Of a DNA stretch of 64,000 nucleotides, positions 25,502 to 35,016 are shown piece by piece. The translations under genes and the position numbers were made by a program. The stretch's first letter is position 1. Each line of letters starts with the position of its first letter. Location: the NCBI GenBank assembly GCA_016714785.1, contig JADKCC010000002.1, positions 868,001 through 932,000 on the forward strand, written 5' to 3'. The stretch comes from Saprospiraceae bacterium (GTDB taxonomy: Bacteria; Bacteroidota; Bacteroidia; Chitinophagales; Saprospiraceae). The notes below the pieces were generated by a model. The model was not told where the DNA came from. It did no database searches and saw only the letters and a list, made by a program, of their open reading frames with translations.

Positions 25502-25795
25502 ATGAACATTTTTGTTGCAAAGCTTAATTACAGAACTAGTTCTGAAGCTTTAGAAAACCTTTTTTCTGAGTATGGCGAAGTTACGTCAGCTAAAGTAATC
25601 ATGGACAAAGACACTGGTAGATCTAAAGGATTTGCTTTTGTTGAAATGGCTACTGAAGATGCAGGAGTTGCTGCAATTGCAGGACTTAACGAAACAAATT
25701 TTGATGGTCAAACCATCGTTTGTAAAAAAGCTGAACCAAGACCTCAGTCTTCAGGTAGAGATAACAATTTTAGACCAAGAGAAAGAAGATATTAA
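25502..25795 (+). CDS. RRM-type RNA-binding protein
   Basis: 97 residues from the ATG at 25502; a longer frame from 25463 adds only a Phe-rich leader that does not belong to the fold. One RRM: RNP2 IFVAKL at residues 3-8 and RNP1 KGFAFVEM at ~41-48, then LNETNFDGQTIVCKKAEPR and a short Arg-rich tail (SGRDNNFRPRERRY). This architecture is common in Bacteroidota and cyanobacteria, often induced by cold. It likely binds single-stranded RNA as a chaperone or post-transcriptional regulator. Ended by a strong terminator. Confidence 0.93.
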   Translation: MNIFVAKLNYRTSSEALENLFSEYGEVTSAKVIMDKDTGRSKGFAFVEMATEDAGVAAIAGLNETNFDGQTIVCKKAEPRPQSSGRDNNFRPRERRY

Positions 25796-25827
25796 GATAT
25801 CGTGTAAGACTAAATTGAATCTTTTGA

Positions 25828-25858
25828 GGCTTCTCCCGACAACGGAGAAGCCTTTTTT
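25828..25858 (+). terminator. Strong Rho-independent terminator after RRM gene
   Basis: Perfect 9-bp GC-rich stem GGCTTCTCC / GGAGAAGCC with a 7-nt loop and T6 run. Confidence 0.92.
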
Positions 25859-26004
25859 ATTTTTATGGCTTGAAAATTCCCTCTTATTAATGCCCGCTGC
25901 TAAATTAACTATCAAAATATGATCATATATCGCTATTACAAACTGCATACATTAGGATGAAACCTATTATAGGTCTGGAAAACAAAAAATTCTTTTTAAA
26001 CTTT

Positions 26005-26923
26005 TTACATCAATCCATTTTTGGTCAATATTTCGACCACTTTATCTGATGACAACATCGTGATTTCGGCAACAAAATTTATGTCTTTCACTTTTTTGAA
26101 GGCATTGCACAAAATGGTTTCTTTTTCTTCGGCCTTTCCCTTTGCTTCGCCTTCGAGAATTCCTTCAGCCTTTCCTTCGAGAATTCCTTCAGCTTTTCCT
26201 TTTGCTTCAGCATCGACTATGAGCGTACGTTCTGTCCTGATGGTATCCCAGTATTTGTCATAGGTTTCTAACTCAGCTCTCGTATAGGAGCTTTCTTTTG
26301 TAAGTTCTAGTGCTTGCGCGATTTCAGGTACTTCCATCAGATCTTTTAATAATTGTTCATTTATCATTTCTGTGCCATTGTCTATCTCTGATAGATAACG
26401 CAGCCATAAGACATTTAGTTTCTTTCCTGTAAAGGTCAACGGTTTGAATTTGGGCAATTCGACAAATATCAACTGTAGCCCTTCCATCACCATGTTATAA
26501 TCCTGAGTATGTACCAGTTTATAGTGATGGTACCATTTATCTGTCTGTGGCTCAAATATTTCGTTGACTATGCTCAAGGCGTAAACGGGTTGGAGTCCTT
26601 TGTATTCTACTCCTTTGTCCAGTTGCCGCACATAGGCCTTCGATGCATTAAAGAGTACTCTACTCTTGAAACTATCTGTCCAGAGCATTTGCATTTCTAC
26701 GATAAATTGCCGCCCTTGGTTGTCCTTGCATCGGACATCTACGATGGAGTTTTTGACGATCGATGGGATTTCTGGTACCAATTCTGCAGGTAGGTACTGA
26801 TTTCAGTTACGAGCCGCCCTTCTTCCAATGGCAACAAACCATTCAAAAGACTCATGGTAATCATAGGGTGCTCTCCAAACACTCTTTTGAAAATCAAGTC
26901 ATTTTTGGATCTAGGTATCTCAT
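26005..26923 (-). pseudogene. Rpn/PD-(D/E)XK nuclease-transposase family, copy A (frameshifted)
   Basis: Third copy in the direction of transcription. Compared with the intact copy B it lacks one C in the TACTCGATTT segment near 26797 and one T in the T-run near 26901. The N-terminal ~45 residues are therefore split from the rest, and the largest open part starts at a later ATG (MVPEIPSIVKN, 26781). The remaining nuclease core (VDVRCKDNQGRQFIVEMQM) and the C-terminus are intact. A shortened product lacking the N-terminus is possible but unlikely to fold fully. Its Glu/Gly/Lys repeat linker differs from copies B and C. Confidence 0.8.
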
Positions 26924-26931
26924 GGTACTTT

Positions 26932-27840
26932 TTACATCAATCCATTTTTGGTCAATATTTCGACCACTTTATCTGATGACAACATGGTGATTTCTGCAAC
27001 AAAATCTATGTCTTTCACTTTTTTGAAGGCATTGCAGACGATGGTTTCCTTTTCTTCGGCTTTTCCTTCTGCCTTTCCTTCAGCTTTACCTTCGAGTATT
27101 CCTTCAGCTTTACCCTTTGCTTCAGCATCGACTATTAATGTTCGCTCAGTCCTGATGGTATCCCAGTATTTGTCATAGGTTTCTAGCTCAGCTCTCGTAT
27201 AGGAGCTTTCTTTTGTAAGTTCTAGTGCTTGTGCGATTTCAGGTACTTCCATCAGATCTTTTAATAATTGTTCGTTTATCAATTCTGTGCCATTGTCTAT
27301 CTCTGATAGATAACGCAGCCATAAGACATTTAGTTTCTTTCCTGTAAAGGTCAACGGTTTGAATTTGGGCAATTCGACAAATATCAACTGTAGCCCTTCC
27401 ATCACCATGTTATGATCCTGAGTATGTACCAGTTTATAGTGATGGTACCATTTATCTGTCTGTGGCTCAAATATTTCGTTGACTATGCTCAAGGCATAGA
27501 CGGGTTGGAGTCCTTTGTATTCTACTCCTTTGTCCAGTTGCCGCACATAGGCCTTCGATGCATTAAAGAGTACTCTACTCTTGAAACTATCTGTCCAGAG
27601 CATTTGCATTTCTACGATAAATTGCCGCCCTTGGTTGTCCTTGCATCGGACATCTACGATGGAGTTTTTGACGATCGATGGGATTTCTGGTACCAATTCT
27701 GCAGGTAGGTACTCGATTTCAGTTACGAGCTGCCCTTCTTCCAATGGCAACAAACCATTCAAAAGACTCATGGTAATCATAGGGTGCTCTCCAAACACTC
27801 TTTTGAAAATCAAGTCATTTTTTGGATCTAGGTATCTCAT
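26932..27840 (-). CDS. Rpn family recombination-promoting nuclease / PD-(D/E)XK transposase-like, copy B (intact)
   Basis: 302 residues, the only full-length copy of three. N-terminus RYLDPKNDLIFKRVFG is typical of the PDDEXK_2/Rpn family. The catalytic core has Asp in IVDVRCKD and Glu-x-Gln in FIVEMQM. A run of KAEG/LEG repeats (residues ~235-260) links to a C-terminal domain (FKKVKDIDFVAEITML, VVEILTKNGLM). Rpn proteins are DNA endonucleases that raise RecA-independent recombination in E. coli, and some act in phage defence with a small internal C-terminal product. The family is often miscalled transposase. No inverted repeats mark it as an IS. Confidence 0.85.
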   Translation of the reverse strand: MRYLDPKNDLIFKRVFGEHPMITMSLLNGLLPLEEGQLVTEIEYLPAELVPEIPSIVKNSIVDVRCKDNQGRQFIVEMQMLWTDSFKSRVLFNASKAYVRQLDKGVEYKGLQPVYALSIVNEIFEPQTDKWYHHYKLVHTQDHNMVMEGLQLIFVELPKFKPLTFTGKKLNVLWLRYLSEIDNGTELINEQLLKDLMEVPEIAQALELTKESSYTRAELETYDKYWDTIRTERTLIVDAEAKGKAEGILEGKAEGKAEGKAEEKETIVCNAFKKVKDIDFVAEITMLSSDKVVEILTKNGLM

Positions 27841-27848
27841 GGTACTTT

Positions 27849-28756
27849 TTACATCAATCCATTTTTGGTCAATATTTCGACCACTTTATCTGATGACAAC
27901 ATGGTGATTTCTGCAACAAAATCTATGTCTTTCACTTTTTTGAAGGCATTGCAGACGATGGTTTCCTTTTCTTCGGCTTTTCCTTCTGCCTTTCCTTCAG
28001 CTTTACCTTCGAGTATTCCTTCAGCTTTACCCTTTGCTTCCAGCATCGACTATTAATGTTCGCTCAGTCCTGATGGTATCCCAGTATTTGTCATAGGTTT
28101 CTAGCTCAGCCTCGTATAGGAGCTTCTTTTGTAAGTTCTAGTGTTTGTGCGATTTCAGGTACTTCCATCAGATCTTTTAATAATTGTTCGTTTATCAATT
28201 CTGTGCCATTGTCTATCTCTGATAGATAACGCAGCCATAAGACATTTAGTTTCTTTCCTGTAAAGGTCAACGGTTTGAATTTGGGCAATTCGACAAATAT
28301 CAACTGTAGCCCTTCCATCACCATGTTTTGATCCTGAGTATGTACCATTTTATAATGATGATACCATTTATCCGTCTGTGGCTCAAATATTTCGTTGACT
28401 ATACTCAAGGCGTAAACGGGTTGGAGCCCTTTGTATTCTACTCCTTTGTCCAGTTGCCGCACATAGGCCTTCGATGCATTAAAGAGTACTCTACTTTTGA
28501 AACTATCTGTCCAGAGCATTTGCATTTCTACGATAAATTGCCGTCCTTGGTTGTCCTTGCATCGGACATCGACGATGGAGTTTTTGACGATCGATGGGAT
28601 TTCTGGTACCAATTCTGCAGGTAGGTACTCGATTTCAGTGACGAGCTGCCCTTCTTCCAATGGCAACAAACCATTCAAAAGACTCATGGTAATCATAGGG
28701 TGCTCGCCAAACACTCTTTTGAAAATCAAGTCATTTTTTGGATCTAGGTATCTCAT
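27849..28756 (-). pseudogene. Rpn/PD-(D/E)XK family, copy C (frameshifted)
   Basis: First copy in the direction of transcription. Three single-base changes break it relative to copy B: an extra C in GCTTCCAGCATC near 28041, and two losses in CTCAGCCTCGTATAGGAGCTTC near 28110-28125. The N-terminal 216 residues with the nuclease core stay open (stop at 28106). The C-terminal 65 residues form a separate frame (27849-28046) starting MLEAKGKAEG. If translated, the two parts would mimic a nuclease plus a small C-terminal protein. Confidence 0.8.
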
Positions 28757-28872
28757 GGTACAAAGGTATGGAATTTTTGTATTCAGATACATCTATCACG
28801 ATGTCCTTGCTTTAAAATATAGTTTTAATGCATCTAAATCTGATAAAATCTACGAATAAAAGTGCCGATTTA

Positions 28873-28903
28873 ATTGATACTTAAGCAACATTGTTTATCT
28901 TTG
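28873..28903 (+). promoter_or_regulatory. Bacteroidota-type promoter upstream of helicase
   Basis: ATTG (28873-28876), 19-nt spacer and TATCTTTG (28896-28903). Only the first -33 base deviates from TTTG. Leader to the ATG is ~150 nt. Confidence 0.5.
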
Positions 28904-29059
28904 ATCGTAGGAAATGATCAATTAAATCTATACTTATCTGGGCTGGAGATTTCATTTGTTTTGAGTTGCAATTACAATATATGACCAACTGGGTATATTA
29001 CAACATCAATTACATTTACTCAAATTTGAACACATTTCGGTTTCATTTATTGTGTATCT

Positions 29060-31513
29060 ATGCCTAATCTAGGATTACAAAAAGTAGAAAAATGGTTTGC
29101 ACAACAAAATTGGCAACCTATGGACTTTCAGCGGGAGACCTGGCATACTTATCAGCAAGGATATTCAGGTGTGGTCAATGCTCCCACAGGAAGTGGTAAG
29201 ACTTACTCCATGCTGTTCGCTGTATTGATCCACCATATTGACAATCATCCTTTGGATTACCATTCGGCAAGACCCAGAAGTTTACAACTCATTTGGGTGA
29301 CGCCCATAAAAGCATTGGCCAAAGAGATTTTATTATCGTGTCATAAAGCTTTTGAAGCATTGGATTTGCCGTGGCAAGCAGAAATTAGAACTGGCGATTC
29401 TTCCGCGAAAGACAAACAGTCCCAATTTAAAAATCCACCCGAAATACTCATTACTACACCTGAAAGCCTGCATGTCATCATGGCTACTAAAGGGTATTCA
29501 TCTATGCTTAGTAAGGTACAATGTATCGTGGTAGATGAATGGCACGAACTCATTGGGTCCAAACGTGGTGTACAGACAGAGTTGGTCATATCAAGGTTGA
29601 ATGCATTGTGCGATAAGCTAAGAGTTTGGGGCATTTCTGCTACTATAGGCAATATGGATGAAGCCATAGATGTGTTGCTATTTGCTATTCCTTTAGAAAG
29701 AAGGAAACTCATTAAGGCCACAGTCCGCAAAGAAATTACACTTCATTCTGTCATTCCTGACGAAATAGAAAGATTTCCTTGGGCAGGGCATCTAGGCATC
29801 AAGTTGGCAGATAAAGTATTACAAATCATAGCTAAAAGCAAGACAACGCTCATATTTACCAATACTCGTGCACAATGCGAAATCTGGTACCAAAAGTTGT
29901 TAGACCTCAATCCAGACTTAGCTGGTCAAATGGCCATGCACCATGGGTCCATCAGTAAAGATATACGAGACTGGGTAGAAGAAGCATTGTACGAAGGGAG
30001 AATAAAAGCTGTAGTTTGTACATCTAGCTTAGATTTGGGTGTGGACTTCAGACCCGTGGAGACCATTGTTCAGATAGGTAGTCCCAAAGGTGTTGCCCGT
30101 TTTATACAAAGAGCAGGACGAAGTGGACATCAGCCTGGTGCTGCCAGTCATATATGGTTTGTGCCTACACATGCACTTGAGCTTATAGAAGCTGCAGGAT
30201 TGCGCATGGCTATAGAGCATGACGATCTAGAAGAACGTACGCCTTACATCCGTAGTTTTGATGTTTTGATACAATATTTGATGACACTGGCTGTATCAGA
30301 AGGGTTTAATGCGGACGAAATGTTTATTCAAATAAAAAATACTTATTGTTTTACATCTGTAGATCCTATAGAATGGCAAAAAGTACTCAACTTTCTGGTG
30401 TATGGTAGTGATTCATTACAAGCTTATAATGAGTATAAAAAAGTAGAATTTACCACAAGTGGATATTACTTTGTCCAAGATAAGAGAAAGATTTTGCGCC
30501 ATAAAATGAGTATTGGAACGATAGTATCTGATGCGATGATCTCTATAAAATTGGTAAAAGGGACACACCTTGGAGTAGTGGAAGAGTGGTTTGTTTCACA
30601 GCTGACACCAGGAGATGTTTTTTGGTTTGCAGGTAGAGCCTTAGAGTTGGTCCGAATCAAAGATATGACTGCACAAGTAAAAATCAGTTCATCAAAATCA
30701 GGTAAAATACCTTCATATATGGGCGGAAGGATGCCTTTAAGTTCTCAAATGTCAGAAGTATTGCGGGAAAAAATCTATCAATATACCGAAGGTATTGTCA
30801 AAGATATCGAAATAGAAGTGCTTAAGCCACTATTCGAAATGCAGCAACATCGGTCTATTATTCCCAAAAGAGATGAGTTTTTGATAGAATATTTCGAGAG
30901 TAAAGAAGGATTTCATTTGCTGTTGTATCCTTTTGAAGGGAGAAGTGTACACGAAGGTATGGCCGCTTTGATTGCCAAAAGACTAGGTATGATAATGCCC
31001 ATTACCTTTTCTATAGCCATGAATGATTTGGGTTTTGAGCTGTTATCAGATCAGGAGATAGATGTAGATTTGTTGCTAAATAAGGCACTTTTCACCACCA
31101 AAAATCTGGCATCAGATATACAGTCGAGTATCAATAATGTAGAGATGGCCAGAAGGAAGTTTAGAGATATGGCTCGTATTTCGGGACTCATTTTCACAGG
31201 TTTTCCTGGCAAACAAAAAAAGGAGCGCCACCTTCAAGCATCGAGTCAGCTGATTTTTGAAGTCTTCAGAGAATATGAGCCTGACAACCTACTATATCTC
31301 CAGACTTATGATGAAGTGATGACTTTTCAGCTAGAGGAGTCAAGGATGCGTAAGTCACTGCAAAAAATTATCGACGCTCATATCATCATCAGTAAACCTG
31401 AAAAGGCAACACCATTTTCATTTCCGATCATCGTAGATCGACTACGTGAGAAGATGACAACTGAAAAACTAGAAGATAGGATACGAAAAATGACTGCAGA
31501 ATTGGTGAAGTGA
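29060..31513 (+). CDS. Lhr-like DEXH-box helicase (ligase-associated DNA damage response type)
   Basis: 817 residues, the family's usual length. RecA1: Q-motif-like MDFQRETWHTY, Walker A NAPTGSGKT (~39-47), DEWHEL (DExH), SAT in GISATIG. RecA2: FTNTRAQCE, CTSSLDLGVDF, motif VI RFIQRAGRSGHQPG. The rest is the Lhr winged-helix and beta-barrel region. Such helicases are 3'-5' DNA/RNA-DNA unwinding enzymes and are often encoded with an ATP-dependent ligase, an exonuclease and a phosphoesterase. None of these is adjacent; a ligase-like gene lies 25 kb away. Single gene, ended by a bidirectional terminator. Confidence 0.92.
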   Translation: MPNLGLQKVEKWFAQQNWQPMDFQRETWHTYQQGYSGVVNAPTGSGKTYSMLFAVLIHHIDNHPLDYHSARPRSLQLIWVTPIKALAKEILLSCHKAFEALDLPWQAEIRTGDSSAKDKQSQFKNPPEILITTPESLHVIMATKGYSSMLSKVQCIVVDEWHELIGSKRGVQTELVISRLNALCDKLRVWGISATIGNMDEAIDVLLFAIPLERRKLIKATVRKEITLHSVIPDEIERFPWAGHLGIKLADKVLQIIAKSKTTLIFTNTRAQCEIWYQKLLDLNPDLAGQMAMHHGSISKDIRDWVEEALYEGRIKAVVCTSSLDLGVDFRPVETIVQIGSPKGVARFIQRAGRSGHQPGAASHIWFVPTHALELIEAAGLRMAIEHDDLEERTPYIRSFDVLIQYLMTLAVSEGFNADEMFIQIKNTYCFTSVDPIEWQKVLNFLVYGSDSLQAYNEYKKVEFTTSGYYFVQDKRKILRHKMSIGTIVSDAMISIKLVKGTHLGVVEEWFVSQLTPGDVFWFAGRALELVRIKDMTAQVKISSSKSGKIPSYMGGRMPLSSQMSEVLREKIYQYTEGIVKDIEIEVLKPLFEMQQHRSIIPKRDEFLIEYFESKEGFHLLLYPFEGRSVHEGMAALIAKRLGMIMPITFSIAMNDLGFELLSDQEIDVDLLLNKALFTTKNLASDIQSSINNVEMARRKFRDMARISGLIFTGFPGKQKKERHLQASSQLIFEVFREYEPDNLLYLQTYDEVMTFQLEESRMRKSLQKIIDAHIIISKPEKATPFSFPIIVDRLREKMTTEKLEDRIRKMTAELVK

Positions 31514-31530
31514 GTAGCTACAAAACAAAA

Positions 31531-31558
31531 AATCCCTAATCAATTAAGATTAAGGATT
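31531..31558. terminator. Bidirectional terminator between helicase and tRNA
   Basis: Stem AATCCCTAATC / GATTAAGGATT (one mismatch, 6-nt loop). It is followed by CTTTTA on the plus strand and TTTTTTG on the minus strand, so it serves both the helicase and the convergent tRNA. Confidence 0.75.
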
Positions 31559-31570
31559 CTTTTAGTTGGG

Positions 31571-31644
31571 TGGGCCCACCAGGACTTGAACCTGGGACCA
31601 CCTGATTATGAGTCAGGTGCTCTAACCAACTGAGCTATAGGCCC
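31571..31644 (-). tRNA. tRNA with CAU anticodon (elongator Met or Ile2)
   Basis: 74 nt cloverleaf on the minus strand: acceptor GGGCCTA/TGGGCCC, D stem GCTC/GAGC, anticodon stem CCTGA/TCAGG with loop CTCATAA, T stem CCAGG/CCTGG. The GGG:CCC anticodon stem of initiator tRNA is absent. Elongator tRNA-Met and lysidine-modified tRNA-Ile2 cannot be told apart by eye. CCA is not encoded. Confidence 0.93.
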
Positions 31645-32026
31645 TGCTTTAAAAGCGAGTGCAAAATTAACAAGAAAAATAATATCTGCAAGTTTCTGAG
31701 CCGATTTTCGTAAAAAAAACTTATATTAATTTAACGCTGTAAAAAAGTAAAGAGGTATTTCATACCACACAACATGCGATGCATAATGATTTTATTTTGA
31801 CATTGAATTATTATTGGCTTCCAAGTTGAACACCAAATAGGGTAATATCGCTCCGTATTGAACTTGTATCTTAGTTATCGGTAGTTTGTGTTTTTTATTA
31901 AAAATGTGCTTGTATTTACATAATGTCCACAATATTTTACACATTATAGCTAAAAATGTTACTTTTGCCTACATTGTTTGAAAAATAATGTTAATTTTAC
32001 TTCAATTTAGTTAAAGCTCAATTGAA
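31645..32026. other. Intergenic region before LytTR regulator
   Basis: 382 bp. A TACTTTTG -7-like box lies at 31960-31967, with a TTTT 21 nt upstream in the -33 place. A 50-codon minus-strand frame exists at 31792-31944 but has no further support. Confidence 0.45.
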
Positions 32027-32794
32027 ATGAAAGATGTTAGAGTGCTTTTGGTAGAGGATGACGCGGAGTATAGCAGTCTTCTTAAGGATATTTTAGTGAA
32101 TGATATAGATCTAAATGTAATTGATGTTGTAGATAATTATGAAAGTGCAATAAAAGTTTTGAAATTAATTAATCCAGATCTTTTAATTACGGATATTGAT
32201 TTAAAGGGGGAAAAGACAGGTATAGATATTGCTAATGTTGCAGCTAATAATAAAATTCCAATAATTTTTATTTCATCAAATGAAGATAGAAAAGTGTATG
32301 ATCGAGCTTTAAAGTCTGGCTCAAACACCTTTATTGTTAAGCCATTTCATAAGTTGACACTTGAAAGTGCGATTCGCGCTGCGTTGCCAGAGAAGTATGA
32401 ATCTTGCTTAAATGACAGAATAATATTAAAAAGTGGCACAACCACCAATGTTATATATAAATCTGAAGTGAACTGGTTAGAATCAGAACGGAATTATACA
32501 ACTATCATTTGTAAAGATAAAAAAATAGTCGTTAGGAATTCTTTTACCGAATTGATAAAACTATTCGGCGAGGACTTTATATTGCGAGTACACAAAAGTT
32601 ATGCTATACCAAAGGACAGAATTAAAGTCATTAATTTTTCTAAGTCAATTATTGATATTGGTATTACTACCATACCAATAGGTAGAACTTATAAGGTACT
32701 TTTGAAAAAGATATTTAGCCTCGATGATTTTGAAACAGTGGAAGTAAAAGAGTCAAGATGGGCAAGCAATGTGCCAGAACTTGTCAAATTTTGA
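32027..32794 (+). CDS. LytTR-type response regulator
   Basis: 255 residues. Receiver: VEDDAEY acidic pair, phospho-acceptor Asp56 in LLITDIDLKG, switch in FISSNEDR and Lys in FIVKPFH. LytTR DNA-binding domain at residues ~130-235 (VNWLESERNYTTIIC, VRNSFTELI, RVHKSYAIPKDRI). Such pairs are usually partnered with a 7TM or HisKA sensor, but no kinase is adjacent, so it is an orphan here. The C-terminal ~20 residues (VEVKESRWASNVPEL) are unique. Confidence 0.9.
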   Translation: MKDVRVLLVEDDAEYSSLLKDILVNDIDLNVIDVVDNYESAIKVLKLINPDLLITDIDLKGEKTGIDIANVAANNKIPIIFISSNEDRKVYDRALKSGSNTFIVKPFHKLTLESAIRAALPEKYESCLNDRIILKSGTTTNVIYKSEVNWLESERNYTTIICKDKKIVVRNSFTELIKLFGEDFILRVHKSYAIPKDRIKVINFSKSIIDIGITTIPIGRTYKVLLKKIFSLDDFETVEVKESRWASNVPELVKF

Positions 32795-33873
32795 TCAGCT
32801 ACATTTATTATGAACTGCGACATCAGGGATTTTGGTTTCAGAGCTATGTTGCCAAAGTAAACTTAGCAGCGTAACTCCGATAAACTTCTTTGCCATCAGG
32901 TTCAATTCTTGTATTTGGTTTGAAAATAGCTTATATATATATTTATATGTGATGTAGTCGGTGTATGAAGGTCTGATTAGCTTAAAACATCTACTTATTA
33001 CTTTATAATCAGTAAGCGTTAGTTTGCAACACGTCCGTGTTCTAAAGTTTCCTTAAGACGTTATTTAGTGATGCTTTAATGGTGTAAAGAAACGTTAACC
33101 CATTTATAAATAAGGTTTAAACATTGCAAAGTTACCTTTACTCATTTGCTTGCACCACTTAAGCGTTGCAAAGAAATCTTTACTTGTTCTTTTGTAAACT
33201 GTTAACGTTTCTTTGTAACCTTTAAGCAAAACCTCTTAATCTTGATGGATATAGAAAATATTGATGTGAATTTTTAAAATATTGATTTGGATGTTTAAAA
33301 TATTCTGTTGGATATATAGTATTTTCAGCTAGATTTATAATATTTGTACTTAGATATTTAATAAATGCATTTGCATTATTTATTGACGTTAATTTCTAAA
33401 AAATTAAGATCAATATAGATTCTATTAAAGTGGAAATAAAGTCAAAGTTACTGAGTTTTTGTTGCCAAGAAAGGTCAAATAGAAACTATTACAAATGTAA
33501 CTATTTATTTTGAATTTAGCACCATAAATCTTGATAATTTTTATTGAGTTGGATATGTTTTAATGGACAAATCATTTTTAAAAACTTTGGAAGTACGCAC
33601 ACTTCCGAATGGTAGGCTATCATTTTATGGAAGGTAAAATGATTGCACAAGTAATAAAGAGAAAGCAATAAAGATAATTAAAATTCTTCTTAAAGATGTT
33701 AAATTAATTAGTAGATTTTAATGTGTGTATGAAAGAAAAATCATACTTAACATCAAATATTTTATGTCTTCTGTAAGGCAGTTTGTTAAAAAAAATTGTT
33801 AAAAATGCGATCTTTGTTTTTATATTAAAAAATAGCGCTATCTTTCGTGGTCGAAACAAATAAAATTTTCGGT
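32795..33873. other. Gene-free kilobase with inverted repeat and 21-bp degenerate tandem repeat
   Basis: No credible gene. At 33081-33099 and 33201-33220 lie complementary arms (GGTGTAAAGAAACGTTAAC and GTTAACGTTTCTTTGTAACC) enclosing ~100 bp, which holds two related copies of TTGCAAAG-N5-TTTACT. From 33242 to ~33363 follow about six degenerate 21-bp units of the form TTGATTTGGATGTTTAAAATA. The repeat is not translatable through its length. A promoter for the porP-like gene lies at its right end. Confidence 0.6.
33813..33846 (+). promoter_or_regulatory. Promoter of porP-like gene
   Basis: TTTG (33813-33816), 22-nt spacer, TATCTTTC (33839-33846), one base off the -7 consensus, 28 bp before the ATG. 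Confidence 0.5.
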
Positions 33874-34972
33874 ATGATGCGAACAAAATTATTATTAAGT
33901 TTGGTGATATTTATAGGATGGTCTTTGAATTTGCAGGGGCAAGATCTTCATTATTCTTACTATCACTTTACACCATTGAGTGTCAATCCTGCCAATTCTG
34001 GAGCTTTTTCGGGTTCTTACAGGGTAAGTGGTATTTATACTCGTAAAGACTTTGGATTAAGCAATCCTGGTTATCAAAATTTTAGCTTGTCGGCTGATGC
34101 TCCTATTATTAGAGGGATAAGGAAGCAAGATTGGATAGGCATAGGTGTACAAGCTGATGTCATCAAAAGTGCCAATAATTCAGGAAGTTTTTATGTTGAT
34201 AATCTGAATGATCCTAATAAAACAGCTCAAAATTGGACTTTTATAAAAATATCTGCTGCCTATCATTTTGCGCTAGATAAGAAACAAACCAATATATTGA
34301 CTTTAGGCGCCCAGATGTCAAATGGTAATAGGAGTTTAGCCAATTTTACTCTTAACGACACAAGAGCAGGTATTGTAACACAGGCGGACTCGGATTTGGA
34401 TAAATATAATTCTTTAAAAAAAAATGATGTATTTAGTTTTAAATCTAGGGATATTTCTTTAGGTTTACTTTTACAATGCACGTGCTAAAAATTCAGACCT
34501 TAGACTGGGCATAGGTATGGAAGGTTTGTTTAGTCCTAAATATGGTATCTTCAGTAATAGTAATAAAGACATTGATAAAGATAGTGTGGAGACAAAATTT
34601 TTAGGACTCAATGTGCATGGAGATTATAGAATGGACATAAATAAAAGGGTGAGCATAACTCCTTCATTCAATTATTATAGTATCGGGGCAGCAAGTGCTT
34701 TTAATATAAACTCACATGTTTGGTATCAAATAAATCCAGATCGTGACCTAAAAGGAGGCGTCGGCTTAGGATTAAGAAATGTAAGAGATATAATCTTGTA
34801 TGTTGGAGCAGAATTCAATGATATTCAAGTAGGATTTGCTTATGATGTGAATATAGATTCGAAGGCTATTGGAAGCGATGGTTTTGGAGGTTTAGAGTTA
34901 GCCGCAAGATATATTGGTAAGATATACAAAAAACCCAAAGTAAAACCGATTATCTTTTGTCCAAGACTTTGA
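33874..34972 (+). CDS. porP: PorP/SprF family type IX secretion outer-membrane protein (frameshifted)
   Basis: About 365 residues in two frames: 33874-34488 and on from ~34478 to 34972. Signal peptide (LVIFIGWSLNLQGQ), then the PorP/SprF signature HYSYYHFTPLSVNPANSGAFSGSYR and barrel strands. The first frame ends at LGLLLQCTC, while the next frame continues sensibly (YNARAKNSDLRLGIGMEG), so one base is gained or two are lost near 34475. PorP-like barrels work with T9SS or with gliding adhesins. It is followed after 44 bp by the PorE-like gene. A sequencing error or a real mutation are both possible. Confidence 0.82.
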
Positions 34973-35016
34973 TAAGTCCAATCAACAAAATTTATCAGAA
35001 CTATTAAATTAAAAAT

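Larger units (their letters stand above)
26005..28756. repeat. Tandem triplication of ~917-bp gene unit
   Basis: Three direct head-to-tail copies; start codons lie at 26923, 27840 and 28756, giving periods of 917 and 916 bp. Junctions are identical: the start region of one copy (ATGAGATACC read on the minus strand) is separated by 8 bp from the stop of the next (AAAAATGGATTGATGTAA). Copies B and C are closest to each other. The pattern suggests unequal recombination or slippage after an initial duplication. Confidence 0.9.

Noticed and set aside
26005..28756. Insertion sequence with transposase
   Set aside because: No terminal inverted repeats or target-site duplications; the family is better read as Rpn nucleases, and the copies are tandem rather than dispersed.
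31792..31944. 50-codon minus-strand frame starting ATG
   Set aside because: No homology signal, and the length is within chance for the number of frames scanned; low confidence.
32860..32945. 28-codon minus-strand open stretch (FKPNTRIEPDGKEVYRSY)
   Set aside because: Reads like a protein N-terminus but is too short and has no start codon, so it is only a possible relic.
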